From Xestospongia bergquistia (Eukaryota; Porifera; Demospongiae; Haplosclerida; Petrosiidae), in the NCBI GenBank assembly GCA_963965975.1, contig OZ014418.1:4414775-4478774 (forward strand): a stretch of DNA of 64,000 nt, written 5' to 3'. The first letter of the stretch is position 1; each line of letters opens with the position of its first letter. The notes beneath the pieces were generated by a model that worked only from the letters and a program-made list of their open reading frames with translations, had not been told where the DNA came from and made no database searches. Shown here piece by piece: positions 10,624-23,785 of this stretch. A program made the translations under genes and the position numbers.

Positions 10624-13273
10624 AACTGCCCATATTTATTCTCTAGTTGCAACATGTTCTAGTTGAGTGCTGGGAATGATGACAGGTGTATCATAATACT
10701 TATACTATGTTATAAGTACGATCACTTTTGTCACTTTATGATCTAATCTACATTAACTTATGACTACTGTAAGTTGACTTATTAAATAGTACAATTTTTC
10801 TACTGAATGAACTATTTAATAGGATGGATAGGTTTAATGATCACTGGTAGTGATGATCTGATGTACCAGATGACAAATGTCAAGTATTACTATTGTTTTC
10901 CATGTGGATAAAGAGCTGTAAATCTACCAATTCATCTTATCCTTTGAGTTAATCTCTTTAGACAAAGAATTTTTTTAAAGCTTTCGTTATTATCCAGAAA
11001 GATCAGAATTACTTTATTACTGGCATCTAAAAATTTACTACAGTATTTTTACTGGCATCTAGAAGTTTTCTTCAGTATTTTTTACTGGCATCTAAAAATT
11101 TTATTTCAGTATAGCATCTAGAATTTTTCTGTGTCCTGTTCATTGGCATCAAAGCTTTTGGTAAGTTTTTATTCATGGTTTGTATCAGCTTGGAGGGCTT
11201 GGAAGTTAGTGTTTATTGTACACTAGAATTACAAGTAATAATTATTATTGGTGCTCTGTTGTAATAACTACTTTTCATTTTATACTTGTTCTGTAGTGTA
11301 ATGATATAATGTTCTAATGGTTGTGTGTTGTATAGTAAGAATAATGTTAGAACAAAACAAATTTTGTTACATTTAGTAGGTCTATCAATAAACTAACAAG
11401 AGATGATCTGATAACAATTGTTAATATACCTACTGTAAGTTGAATTGATTTGAGATGGTGGTGATGGTGATGGTGATGATTGAGATGGTGATGGAGATAA
11501 TGGTTGTATATTAATAGTTACACTATACATATAGTATAACTATAAACTGTTTTGGTCTCCTTTAATTGGTTTATCTACTACTAACACTGTGTGGACATCA
11601 ATAATTGTTCATGGGCCTGGAAAAATATTCAACATTGCTGGTTGTGGCTCTTATCTTGGTTCTTGAGGTTGACAGTCTTTGTGTGTTGAGTATGGTCAGG
11701 GATCAGTTTGTGGGTTGTGTATATGGACATCATAATGTGATTATATGTGGTTGATGAGTCTGGGCTATCAATACTTTCTAATATTGTATCCTCTTCCTTG
11801 TCTTGTGGTACCTCACATCTTGTTCATCTTTGTCTTTTGTGTATCTATATATAAACTATCCCTGTATAACCTTCTAGGTGTTATTGATGTATAACGGTGA
11901 CCCTTTCTCTTGATATTAGACCTGACGTCAGACCCTTCCATATTTATTTCAATCCCTTTGTGTGTGTCTGTTACTGTATAATGGTGACCCTTTCTCTTGA
12001 TATTAAACCTGATGTCAGACCCTTCCATATTTATTTCAATCCCTTTGTGTGTGTCTGTTACTGTGTCATAATGTTCTATAACTTATGTCTGCCATATTAA
12101 CTCCCTTTGTGTTGTGTAATCCTGAATTATTTAACCCCTTGTATGCGTCATATAATCCTGAATAATTTAACCCCTTCTGTTTCGACCATTGAGTGTGTTG
12201 TGTATTAAGCCCTTGTGTGTGTCGTATAATCTTGAATTATTTAACCCTTCATTTAATAATTGTTACCATTGTGTTGCATATTTCTCCCTTTACGTGTGCT
12301 TTATAATCCTGAATAATTTAACCCCTTCTGTTTCGTAATTGTCAACCATTGAGTGTGTTGCATATTTACCGCTTATGTGTGCTGTATAAGCCTGAATTAT
12401 TTAACTCCCTTTATAATTTTTTGTAAATTAATGCTGACATCTCATTGTCATTGTATTACTGGTATCTGGCTTGGTTTTGAAGGTTAGGTTTGTGGTGGTC
12501 TGGAAGGGTTACATTTTATTAGCTGGTGTTTGTGAAGTCTAGGCTCTTGTTCTCTTTATCCCTAATAAGTGACAGGTGGTCTGGAAGGGTTACATTTTAT
12601 TAGCTTGTGTTTGTGAAGTCTAGGCTCTTGTTCTCTTTATCCCTAATAAGTGACAGGTGGTCTGGAAGGGTTACATTTTATTAGCTTGTGTTTGTGAAGT
12701 CTAGGCTCTTGTTCTCTTTATCCCTAATAAGTGACAGGTGGTCTGGAAGGGTTACATTTTATTAGCTGGTGTTTGTGAAGTCTAAGCTCTTCTTCTCTTT
12801 ATCCCTAATAAGTGACATGGACTGTTGTACACTGGAATTATTAAGTAATTTAATATACAACAGACTCTTGTCAATTTATAATAATTGTTATTGCTCTGTT
12901 ATAATAAGTATTTTTCATTTTATAGTAGGACTGTTTTCTACTGGAGGTGATCATCAACTAATTGAGAGTTATAAACTCAACAATTTAAATGATACCTTCT
13001 TTTAGGATAGAGTAGAATAGGTCTGTTACTGACTAGTCTATTTGAGATGATTGTCCTACTTCTAGTAAGATAATAGAAACACTTATATTAAATAAATGTT
13101 TTTACTGTTTGTTCTCTCCTATTATAATAGTAATTTATTCTACATCAACATGTGATGATCTGGATCTAGTATAGTCCAATGATATAGTATATATGACTAG
13201 ACTGGTGATGATGTAGTGAAGTTCTCTAATAACTACTCTATGTAAGATTGATTTTTTATATATCATTAATTCT
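10624..13273. repeat. L unit 2 of the satellite
   Basis: 2650 bp. It lacks about 375 bp of the L core: GTTGAATT joins directly to GATTTGAGATGG at about 11445, where L4 and L5 have the full segment (20648-21020). It carries extra copies of a short motif TAATCCTGAATAATTTAACC (about 12118-12400) that are fewer in L1. It has 2 copies of the 87-bp repeat and 4 of the 81-bp repeat. Confidence 0.88.
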
Positions 13274-15324
13274 AACTGCCCATTTTTATTCTCTAGTTGT
13301 TTTTATTCTCTAGTTGCAACATGTTCTAGTTGAGTGCTGGGAATGATGACAGGTGTATCATAATACTTATACTATGTTATAAGTATGATACTACTGACCC
13401 TTTTGTCACTCTAATATATTTATGATCTAATCTACATTAACTTATGACTACTGTAAGTTGACTTACTAAGTAGTACAATTTTCTACTAAAGAATTTGTTT
13501 TAAGCTTTCGTTATTATCCAGAAAGATCAGAATTACTTTATTACTTGCATCTAAAAATTTACTTCAGTTTTTTTACTAGCATCTAAAAATTTACTACAGT
13601 ATGTTTTACTGGCATCTAGAAATTTACTTCAGTATTATTTACTGGCATCTAAAAATTTACTTCAGTATGGCATCTAGAATTTTTCGTGTCCTGTTCATTG
13701 GCATCAGGGCTTTTCGTAAGTTTTCATTCATGGTTTGTATCAGCCTGGAGGGTTTGAACGTTAGGTTTTATAGCAGATGTCTATGAAATATAAACTCTTC
13801 TCTTTATCCCTAACAACTAAGTAATTTTTATATACAACAGACTCTTGTCAATTTATAATAATTGTTATTCCTCTGTTATAATGAAGTATTTTTCATTTTA
13901 TAGTAGGACTGTTTTCTACTGGAGATGATCATCAACTAATTGAGAGTTATAAACTCAACAATTTAAATGATGCCTTCTTTTAGGATAGAGTAGAATAGGT
14001 CTGTTACTGACTGGTCTATTGGAGATGATTGTCCTACTACTAGTAAGTTAATAGAAACACTTATATTAAATAAATGTTTTTACTGTTTGTTCTCTCCTAT
14101 TATAATAGTAATTTATTCTACATCAACATGTGATGATCTGGATCTAGTATAGTCCTATGATATAGTATATATGACTAGACTGGTGATGATGTAGTGAAGT
14201 TCTCTAACAATTACTCTATGTAAGATTGATTTTTTATATATCATTAATTCTAACTGCCCATATTTATTCTCTAGTTGCAACATGTTCTAGTTGAGTGCTG
14301 GGAATGATGACAGGTGTATCATAATACTTATACTATGTTATAAGTACGATCACTTTTGTCACTTTATGATCTAATCTACATTAACTTATGACTACTGTAA
14401 GTTGACTTATTAAATAGTACAATTTTTCTACTGAATGAACTATTTAATAGGATGGATAGGTTTAATGATCACTGGTAGTGATGATCTGATGTACCAGATG
14501 ACAAATGTCAAGTATTACTATTGTTTTCCATGTGGATAAAGAGCTGTAAATCTACCAATTCATCTTATCCTTTGAGTTAATCTCTTTAGCCAAAGAATTT
14601 TTTTAAAGCTTTCGTTATTATCCAGAAAGATCAGAATTACTTTATTACTGGCATCTAAAAATTTACTACAGTATTTTTACTGGCATCTAGAATTTTACTT
14701 CAGTATTTTTTACTGGCATCTAAAAATTTTCTTCAGTATGGCATCTAGAATTTTTCTGTGTCCTGTTCATTGGCATCAGGACTTTTGGGAAGTTTTCATT
14801 CATGGTTTGTATCACCCTGGAGGGTTTGAAGGTTAGGTTTTATAGCAGATGTCTATGAAATATAAACTCTTCTCTTTATCCCTAACAACTAAGTAATTTT
14901 AATATACAACAGATTCTTGTCAATTTATAATAATTGTTATTGCTCTGTTATAATAAGTATTTTTCATTTTATAGTAGGACTGTTTTCTACTGGAGATGAT
15001 CATCAACTAATTGAGAGTTATAAACTCAACAATTTAAATGATACCTTCTTTTAGGATAAGAGTAGAATTGGTCTGTTTACTGACTGGTCTATTGGAGATG
15101 ATTGTCCTATTTGTAGTAAGTTAATAGAAACACTTATATTAAATAAATGTTTTTACTGTTTGTTCTCTCCTATTATAATAGTAATTTATTCTACATCAAC
15201 ATGTGATGATCTGGATCTAGTATAGTCCTATGATATAGTATATATGACTAGACTGGTGATGATGTAGTGAAGTTCTCTAATAACTACTCTATGTAAGATT
15301 GATTTTTTATATATCATTAATTCT
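13274..15324. repeat. S unit followed by I unit
   Basis: An S unit (13274-14251, 978 bp) with the duplicated TTTTTATTCTCTAG tract, then the second I unit (14252-15324, 1073 bp). Together with the flanking L unit this S-I pair makes a higher-order block of about 4.7 kb. Confidence 0.88.
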
Positions 15325-17921
15325 AACTGCCCATATTTATTCTCTAGTTGCAACATGTTCTAGTTGAGTGCTGGGAATGATGACAGGTGTATCATAATAC
15401 TTATACTATGTTATAAGTACGATCACTTTTGTCACTTTATGATCTAATCTACATTAACTTATGACTACTGTAAGTTGACTTATTAAATAGTACAATTTTT
15501 CTACTGAATGAACTATTTAATAGGATGGATAGGTTTAATGATCACTGGTAGTGATGATCTGATGTACCAGATGACAAATGTCAAGTATTACTATTGTTTT
15601 CCATGTGGATAAAGAGCTGTAAATCTACCAATTCATCTTATCCTTTGAGTTAATCTCTTTAGACAAAGAATTTTTTTAAAGCTTTCGTTATTATCCAGAA
15701 AGATCAGAATTACTTTATTACTGGCATCTAAAAATTTACTACAGTATTTTTACTGGCATCTAGAATTTTTCTGTGTCCTGCTCATTGGCATCAAAGCTTT
15801 TGGTAAGTTTTTATTCATGGTTTGTATCAGCTTGGAGGGCTTGGAAGTTAGTGTTTATTGTACACTAGAATTACAAGTAATAATTATTATTGGTGCTCTG
15901 TTGTAATAACTACTTTTCATTTTATACTTGTTCTGTAGTGTAATGATATAATGTTCTAATGGTTGTGTGTTGTATAGTAAGATTAATGTTAGAACAAAAC
16001 AAATTTTGTTACATTTAGTAGGTCTATCAATAAACTAACAAGAGATGATCTGATAACAATTGTTAATATACCTACTGTAAGTTGAATTGATTTGAGATGG
16101 TGGTGATGGTGATGGTGATGATTGAGATGGTGATGGAGATAATGGTTGTATATTAATAGTTACACTATACATATAGTATAACTATAAACTGTTTTGGTCT
16201 CCTTTAATTGGTTTATCTACTACTAACACTGTGTGGACATCAATAATTGTTCATGGGCCTGGAAAAATATTCAACATTGCTGGTTGTGGCTCTTATCTTG
16301 GTTCTTGAGGTTGACAGTCTTTGTGTGTTGAGTATGGTCAGGGATCAGTTTGTGGGTTGTGTATATGGACATCATAATGTGATTATATGTGGTTGATGAG
16401 TCTGGGCTATCAATACTTTCTAATATTGTATCCTCTTCCTTGTCTTGTGGTACCTCACATCTCGTTCATCTTTGTCTTTTGTGTATCTATATATAAACTA
16501 TCCCTGTATAACCTTCTAGGTGTTATTGATGTATAACGGTGACCCTTTCTCTTGATATTAGACCTGACGTCAGACCCTTCCATATTTATTTCAATCCCTT
16601 TGTGTGTGTCTGTTACTGTATAATGGTGACCCTTTCTCTTGATATTAAACCTGATGTCAGACCCTTCCATATTTATTTCAATCCCTTTGTGTGTGTCTGT
16701 TACTCTATAATGGTGACCCTTTCTCTTGATATTAAACCTGATGTCAGACCCTTCCATATTTATTTTAATCCCTTTGTGTGTGTCTGTTACTGTGTCATAA
16801 TGTTCTATAACTTATGTCTGCCATATTAGCTTCCTTTGTGTTGTGTAATCCTTAATTATTTAACCCCTTGTATGTGTCATATAATCCTGAATAATTTAAC
16901 CCCTTCTGTTTCGACCATTGAGTGTGTTGTGTATTAAGCCCTTGTGTGTGTCGTATAATCTTGAATTATTTAACCCTTCATTTAATAATTGTTACCATTG
17001 TGTTGCATATTTCTCCCTTTACGTGTGCTTTATAATCCTGAATAATTTAACCCCTTCTGTTTCGTAATTGTCAACCATTGAGTGTGTTGCATATTTACCG
17101 CTTATGTGTGCTGTATAAGCCTGAATTATTTAACTCCCTTTATAATTTTTTGTAAATTAATGCTGACATCTCATTGTCATTGTATTACTGGTATCTGGCT
17201 TGGTTTTGAAGGTTAGGTTTGTGGTGGTCTGGAAGGGTTACATTTTATTAGCTGGTGTTTGTGAAGTCTAGGCTCTTGTTCTCTTTATCCCTAATAAGTG
17301 ACAGGTGGTCTGGAAGGGTTACATTTTATTAGCTTGTGTTTGTGAAGTCTAGGCTCTTGTTCTCTTTATCCCTAATAAGTGACAGGTGGTCTGGAAGGGT
17401 TACATTTTATTAGCTGGTGTTTGTGAAGTCTAAGCTCTTCTTCTCTTTATCCCTAATAAGTGACATGGACTGTTGTACACTGGAATTATTAAGTAATTTA
17501 ATATACAACAGACTCTTGTCAATTTATAATAATTGTTATTGCTCTGTTATAATAAGTATTTTTCATTTTATAGTAGGACTGTTTTCTACTGGAGGTGATC
17601 ATCAACTAATTGAGAGTTATAAACTCAACAATTTAAATGATACCTTCTTTTAGGATAGAGTAGAATAGGTCTGTTACTGACTAGTCTATTTGAGATGATT
17701 GTCCTACTTCTAGTAAGATAATAGAAACACTTATATTAAATAAATGTTTTTACTGTTTGTTCTCTCCTATTATAATAGTAATTTATTCTACATCAACATG
17801 TGATGATCTGGATCTAGTATAGTCCAATGATATAGTATATATGACTAGACTGGTGATGATGTAGTGAAGTTCTCTAATAACTACTCTATGTAAGATTGAT
17901 TTTTTATATATCATTAATTCT
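15325..17921. repeat. L unit 3 of the satellite
   Basis: 2597 bp. It shares with L2 the same deletion junction (about 16085) and so descends from the same ancestor. It has a further loss near 15765, where two of the GGCATCTA subrepeats are missing. It carries 3 copies each of the 87-bp and 81-bp repeats. Confidence 0.88.
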
Positions 17922-19825
17922 AACTGCCCATTTTTATTCTCTAGTTGTTTTTATTCTCTAGTTGCAACATGTTCTAGTTGAGTGCTGGGAATGATGACAG
18001 GTGTATCATAATACTTATACTATGTTATAAGTATGATACTACTGACCCTTTTGTCACTCTAATATATTTATGATCTAATCTACATTAACTTATGACTACT
18101 GTAAGTTGACTTATTAAGTAGTACAATTTTCTACTAAAGAATTTGTTTTAAGCTTTCGTTATTATCCAGAAAGATCAGAATTACTTTATTACTTGCATCT
18201 AAAAATTTACTTCAGTTTTTTTACTAGCATCTAAAAATTTACTACAGTATGTTTTACTGGCATCTAGAAATTTACTTCAGTATTATTTACTGGCATCTAA
18301 AAATTTACTTCAGTATGGCATCTAGAATTTTTCGTGTCCTGTTCATTGGCATCAGGGCTTTTCGTAAGTTTTCATTCATGGTTTGTATCAGCCTGGAGGG
18401 TTTGAACGTTAGGTTTTATAGCAGATGTCTATGAAATATAAACTCTTCTCTTTATCCCTAACAACTAAGTAATTTTTATATACAACAGACTCTTGTCAAT
18501 TTATAATAATTGTTATTCCTCTGTTATAATAAGTATTTTTCATTTTATAGTAGGACTGTTTTCTACTGGAGATGATCATCAACTAATTGAGAGTTATAAA
18601 CTCAACAATTTAGATGATACCTTCTTTTAGGATAGAGTAGAATAGGTCTGTTACTGACTGGTCTATTGGAGATGATTGTCCTACTACTAGTAAGTTAATA
18701 GAAACAGTTATAATAATAAATGTTTGTACTGTTTGTTCTCTCCTATTATAATAGTAATTTATTCTACATCAACATGTGATGATCTAGATCTAGTATAGTC
18801 CTATGATATAGTATATATGACTAGACTGGTGATGATGTAGTGAAGTTCTCTAACAATTACTCTATGTAAGATTGATTTTTTATATATCATTAATTCTAAC
18901 TGCCCATATTTATTCTCTAGTTGCAACATGTTCTAGTTGAGTGCTGGGAATGATGACAGGTGTATCATAATACTTATACTATGTTATAAGTACGATACTA
19001 CTGACCCTTTTGTCTCTCTAATATATTTATTATCTAACCTACATTAACTTATGACTACTGTAAGTTGACTTATTAGGTAGTACAATTTTCTACTAAAGAA
19101 TTTGTGTTAAGCTTTCGTTATTATCCAGAAAGATCAGAATTACTTTATTACTAGTATCTAAAAATTTACTTCAGTTTTTTTACTAGCATCTATAAAATTT
19201 ACTAAAGTATTTTTTACTGGCATCTAAAAATTTACTTCAGTATGGCATCTAGAATTTTTCGTGTCCTGTTCATTGGCATCAGGACTTTTGGTAAGTTTTC
19301 ATTCATGGTTTGTATCAGCCTGGAGGGTTTGAACATTAGGTTTTATAGCAGATGTCTATGAAATATAAATTCTTCTTTTTATCCCTAACAACTAAGTAAT
19401 TTTAATATACAACAGATTCTTGTCAATTTATAATAATTGTTATTGCTCTGTTATAATAAGTATTTTTCATTTTATAGTAGGACTGTTTTCTACTGGAGAT
19501 GATCATCAACTAATTGAGAGTTATAAACTCAACAATTTAAATGATACCTTCTTTTAGGATAGAGTAGAATAGGTCTGTTACTGACTGGTCTATTGGAGAT
19601 GATTGTCCTACTTCTAGTAAGATAATAGAAACACTTATATTAAATAAATGATTTTACTGTTTGTTCTCTCCTATTATAATAGTAATTTATTCTACATCAA
19701 CATGTGATGATCTGGATCTAGTATAGTCCAATGATATAGTATATATGACTAGACTGGTGATGATGTAGTGAAGTTCTCTAATAACTACTCTATGTAAGAT
19801 TGATTTTTTATATATCATTAATTCT
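17922..19825. repeat. Two S units
   Basis: S units of 976 bp (17922-18897) and 928 bp (18898-19825). The first matches the long S type with the duplicated acceptor-like tract; the second matches the short S type with TTATTATCTAACCTACATT. Confidence 0.88.
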
Positions 19826-22800
19826 AACTGCCCATATTTATTCTCTAGTTGCAACATGTTCTAGTTGAGTGCTGGGAATGATGACAGGTGTATCATAATA
19901 CTTATACTATGTTATAAGTACGATCACTTTTGTCACTTTATGATCTAATCTACGTTAACTTATGACTACTGTAAGTTGACTTATTAAATAGTACAATTTT
20001 TCTACTGAATGAACTATTTAATAGGATGGATAGGTTTAATGATCACTGGTAGTGATGATCTGATGTACCAGATGACAAATGTCAAGTATTACTATTGTTT
20101 TCCATGTGGATAAAGAGCTGTAAATCTACCAATTCATCTTATCCTTTGAGTTAATCTCTTTAGACAAAGAATTTTTTTAAAGCTTTCGTTATTATCCAGA
20201 AAGATCAGAATTACTTTATTACTGGCATCTAAAAATTTACTACAGTATTTTTACTGGCATCTAGAAGTTTTCTTCAGTATTTTTTACTGGCATCTAAAAA
20301 TTTTATTTCAGTATGGCATCTAGAATTTTTCTGTGTCCTGTTCATTGGCATCAAAGCTTTTGGTAAGTTTTTATTCATGGTTTGTATCGGCTTGGAGGGC
20401 TTGGAAGTTAGTGTTTATTGTACACTAGAGTTACAAGTAATAATTATTATTGGTGCTCTGTTGTAATAACTACTTTTCGTTTTATACTTGTTCTGTAGTG
20501 TAATGATATAATGTTCTAATGGTTGTGTGTTGTATAGTAAGAATAATGTTAGAACAAAACAAATTTTGTTACATTTAGTAGGTCTATCAATAAACTAACA
20601 AGAGATGATCTGATAACAATTGTTAATATACCTACTGTAAGTTGAATTATTAAATAGTACAATGTCTACTAAATGAACCTCATTGTTCTATAATAGGATA
20701 GAAAGGTTAATGTCACTGGTAATGATGATTTTATGTACATTAACTGATGACTAATGTAAGTTATCTGTTATAATAATATGGACATTTCTTTACTAAACAT
20801 GTATTTTTATAATTTTTAGATGGACTTTAGTCTATTGTATAGGTGTATCATTAACTCTATGCGTGAGTAGACTGGACTGGAGGTGATGTTCTCTAATAAT
20901 CACTCTATGTAAGATTGATCTATATATACCTTTTGTTAAACTTTTCATTCTGTAGTGATGTTCAAGTTGAGTGTACTGAGATGGTTGATATGATGAATTA
21001 GACGATGACGGAGACAATGATTGAGATGGTGGTGATGGTGATGGTGATGATTGAGATGGTGATGGAGATAATGGTTGTATATTAATAGTTACACTATACA
21101 TATAGTATAACTATAAACTGTTTTGGTCTCCTTTAATTGGTTTATCTACTACTAACACTGTGTGGACATCAATAATTGTTCATGGGCCTGGAAAAATATT
21201 CAACATTGCTGGTTGTGGCTCTTATCTTGGTTCTTGAGGTTGACAGTCTTTGTGTGTTGAGTATGGTCAGGGATCAGTTTGTGGGTTGTGTATATGGACA
21301 TCATAATGTGATTATATGTGGTTGATGAGTCTGGGCTATCAATACTTTCTAATATTGTATCCTCTTCCTTGTCTTGTGGTACCTCACATCTTGTTCATCT
21401 TTGTCTTTTGTGTATCTATATATAAACTATCCCTGTATAACCTTCTAGGTGTTATTGATGTATAACGGTGACCCTTTCTCTTGATATTAAACCTGATGTC
21501 AGACCTTTCCATATTTATTTCAATCCCTTTGTGTGTGTCTGTTACTGTATAATGGTGACCCTTTCTCTTGATATTAAACCTGACGTCAGACCCTTCCATA
21601 TTTATTTCAATCCCTTTGTGTGTGTCTGTTACTCTATAATGGTGACCCTTTCTCTTGATATTAAACCTGATGTCAGACCCTTCCATATTTATTTTAATCC
21701 CTTTGTGTGTGTCTGTTACTGTGTCATAATGTTCTATAACTTATGTCTGCCATATTAGCTTCCTTTGTGTTGTGTAATCCTTAATTATTTAACCCCTTGT
21801 ATGTGTCATATAATCCTGAATAATTTAACCCCTTCTGTTTCGACCATTGAGTGTGTTGTGTATTAAGCCCTTGTGTGTGTCGTATAATCTTGAATTATTT
21901 AACCCTTCATTTAATAATTGTTACCATTGTGTTGCATATTTCTCCCTTTACGTGTGCTTTATAATCCTGAATAATTTAACCCCTTCTGTTTCGTAATTGT
22001 CAACCATTGAGTGTGTTGCATATTTACCGCTTATGTGTGCTGTATAAGCCTGAATTATTTAACTCCCTTTATAATTTTTTGTAAATTAATGCTGACATCT
22101 CATTGTCATTGTATTACTGGTATCTGGCTTGGTTTTGAAGGTTAGGTTTGTGGTGGTCTGGAAGGGTTACATTTTATTAGCTGGTGTTTGTGAAGTCTAG
22201 GCTCTTGTTCTCTTTATCCCTAATAAGTGACAGGTGGTCTGGAAGGGTTACAGTTTATTAGCTGGTGTTTGTGAAGTCTAGGCTCTTGTTCTCTTTATCC
22301 CTAATAAGTGACAGGTGGTCTAGAAGGGTTACATTTTATTAGCTGGTGTTTGTGAAGTCTAAGCTCTTCTTCTCTTTATCCCTAATAAGTGACATGGACT
22401 GTTGTACACTAGAATTATTAAGTAATTTAATATACAACAGACTCTTGTCAATTTATAATAATTGTTATTGCTCTGTTATAATAAGTATTTTTCATTTTAT
22501 AGTAGGACTGTTTTCTACTGGAGGTGATCATCAACTAATTGAGAGTTATAAACTCAACAATTTAAATGATACCTTCTTTTAGGATAGAGTAGAATAGGTC
22601 TGTTACTGACTGGTCTATTGGAGATGATTGTCCTACTACTAGTAAGTTAATAGAAACACTTATATTAAATAAATGTTTTTACTGTTTGTTCTCTCCTATT
22701 ATAATAGTAATTTATTCTACATCAACATGTGATGATCTGGATCTAGTATAGTCCTATGATATAGTATATATGACTAGACTGGTGATGATGTAGTGAAGTT

Positions 22801-22851
22801 CTCTAATAACTACTCTATGTAAGATTGATTTTTTTATATATCATTAATTCT
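19826..22851. repeat. L unit 4 of the satellite
   Basis: 3026 bp, with a complete core including the segment missing from L2 and L3. The interval around 20830-21100 is the same as in L5 (24790-25060). It has 3 copies each of the 87-bp and 81-bp repeats. Confidence 0.88.
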
Positions 22852-23785
22852 AACTGCCCATTTTTATTCTCTAGTTGTTTTTATTCTCTAGTTGCAACAT
22901 GTTCTAGTTGAGTGCTGGGAATGATGACAGGTGTATCATAATACTTATACTATGTTATAAGTACGATACTACTGACCCTTTTGTCTCTCTAATATATTTA
23001 TTATCTAATCTACATTAACTTATGACTACTGTAAGTTGACTTATTAGGTAGTACAATTTTCTACTAAAGAATTTGTTTTAAGCTTTCGTTATTATCCAGA
23101 AAGATCAGAATTACTTTATTACTAGCATCTAAAAATTTACTTCAGTTTTTTTACTAGCATCTATAAAATTTACTAAAGTATTTTTTACTGGCATCTAAAA
23201 ATTTACTTCAGTATGGCATCTAGAATTTTTCGTGTCCTGTTCATTGGCATCAGGACTTTTGGTAAGTTTTCATTCATGGTTTGTATCAGCCTGGAGGGTT
23301 TGAACATTAGGTTTTATTGCAGATGTCTATGTTCTTTTTATCCCTAACAACTAAGTAATTTTAATATGCAACAGATTCTTGTCAATTTATAATAATTGTT
23401 ATTGCTCTGTTATAATAAGTATTTTTCATTTTATAGTAGAACTGTTTTCTACTGGAGATGATCATCAACTAATTGAGAGTTATAAACTTAACAATTTAAA
23501 TGATACCTTCTTTTAGGATAAGAGTTGAAGTGGTCTGTTACTGACTGGTCTATTGGAGATGATTGTCCTATTTGTAGTAAGTTAATAGAAACACTTATAT
23601 TAAATAAATGTTTTTACTGTTTGTTCTCTCCTATTATAATAGTAATTTATTCTACATCAACATGTGATGATCTGGATCTAGTATAGTCCTATGATATAGT
23701 ATATATGACTAGACTGGTGATGATGTAGTGAAGTTCTCTAATAACTACTCTATGTAAGATTGATTTTTTATATGTCATTAATTCT
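22852..23785. repeat. S unit between L4 and L5
   Basis: 934 bp. It combines the duplicated TTTTTATTCTCTAG tract of long S units with the shorter body of short S units, so it looks like a recombinant between S subtypes. Confidence 0.85.
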
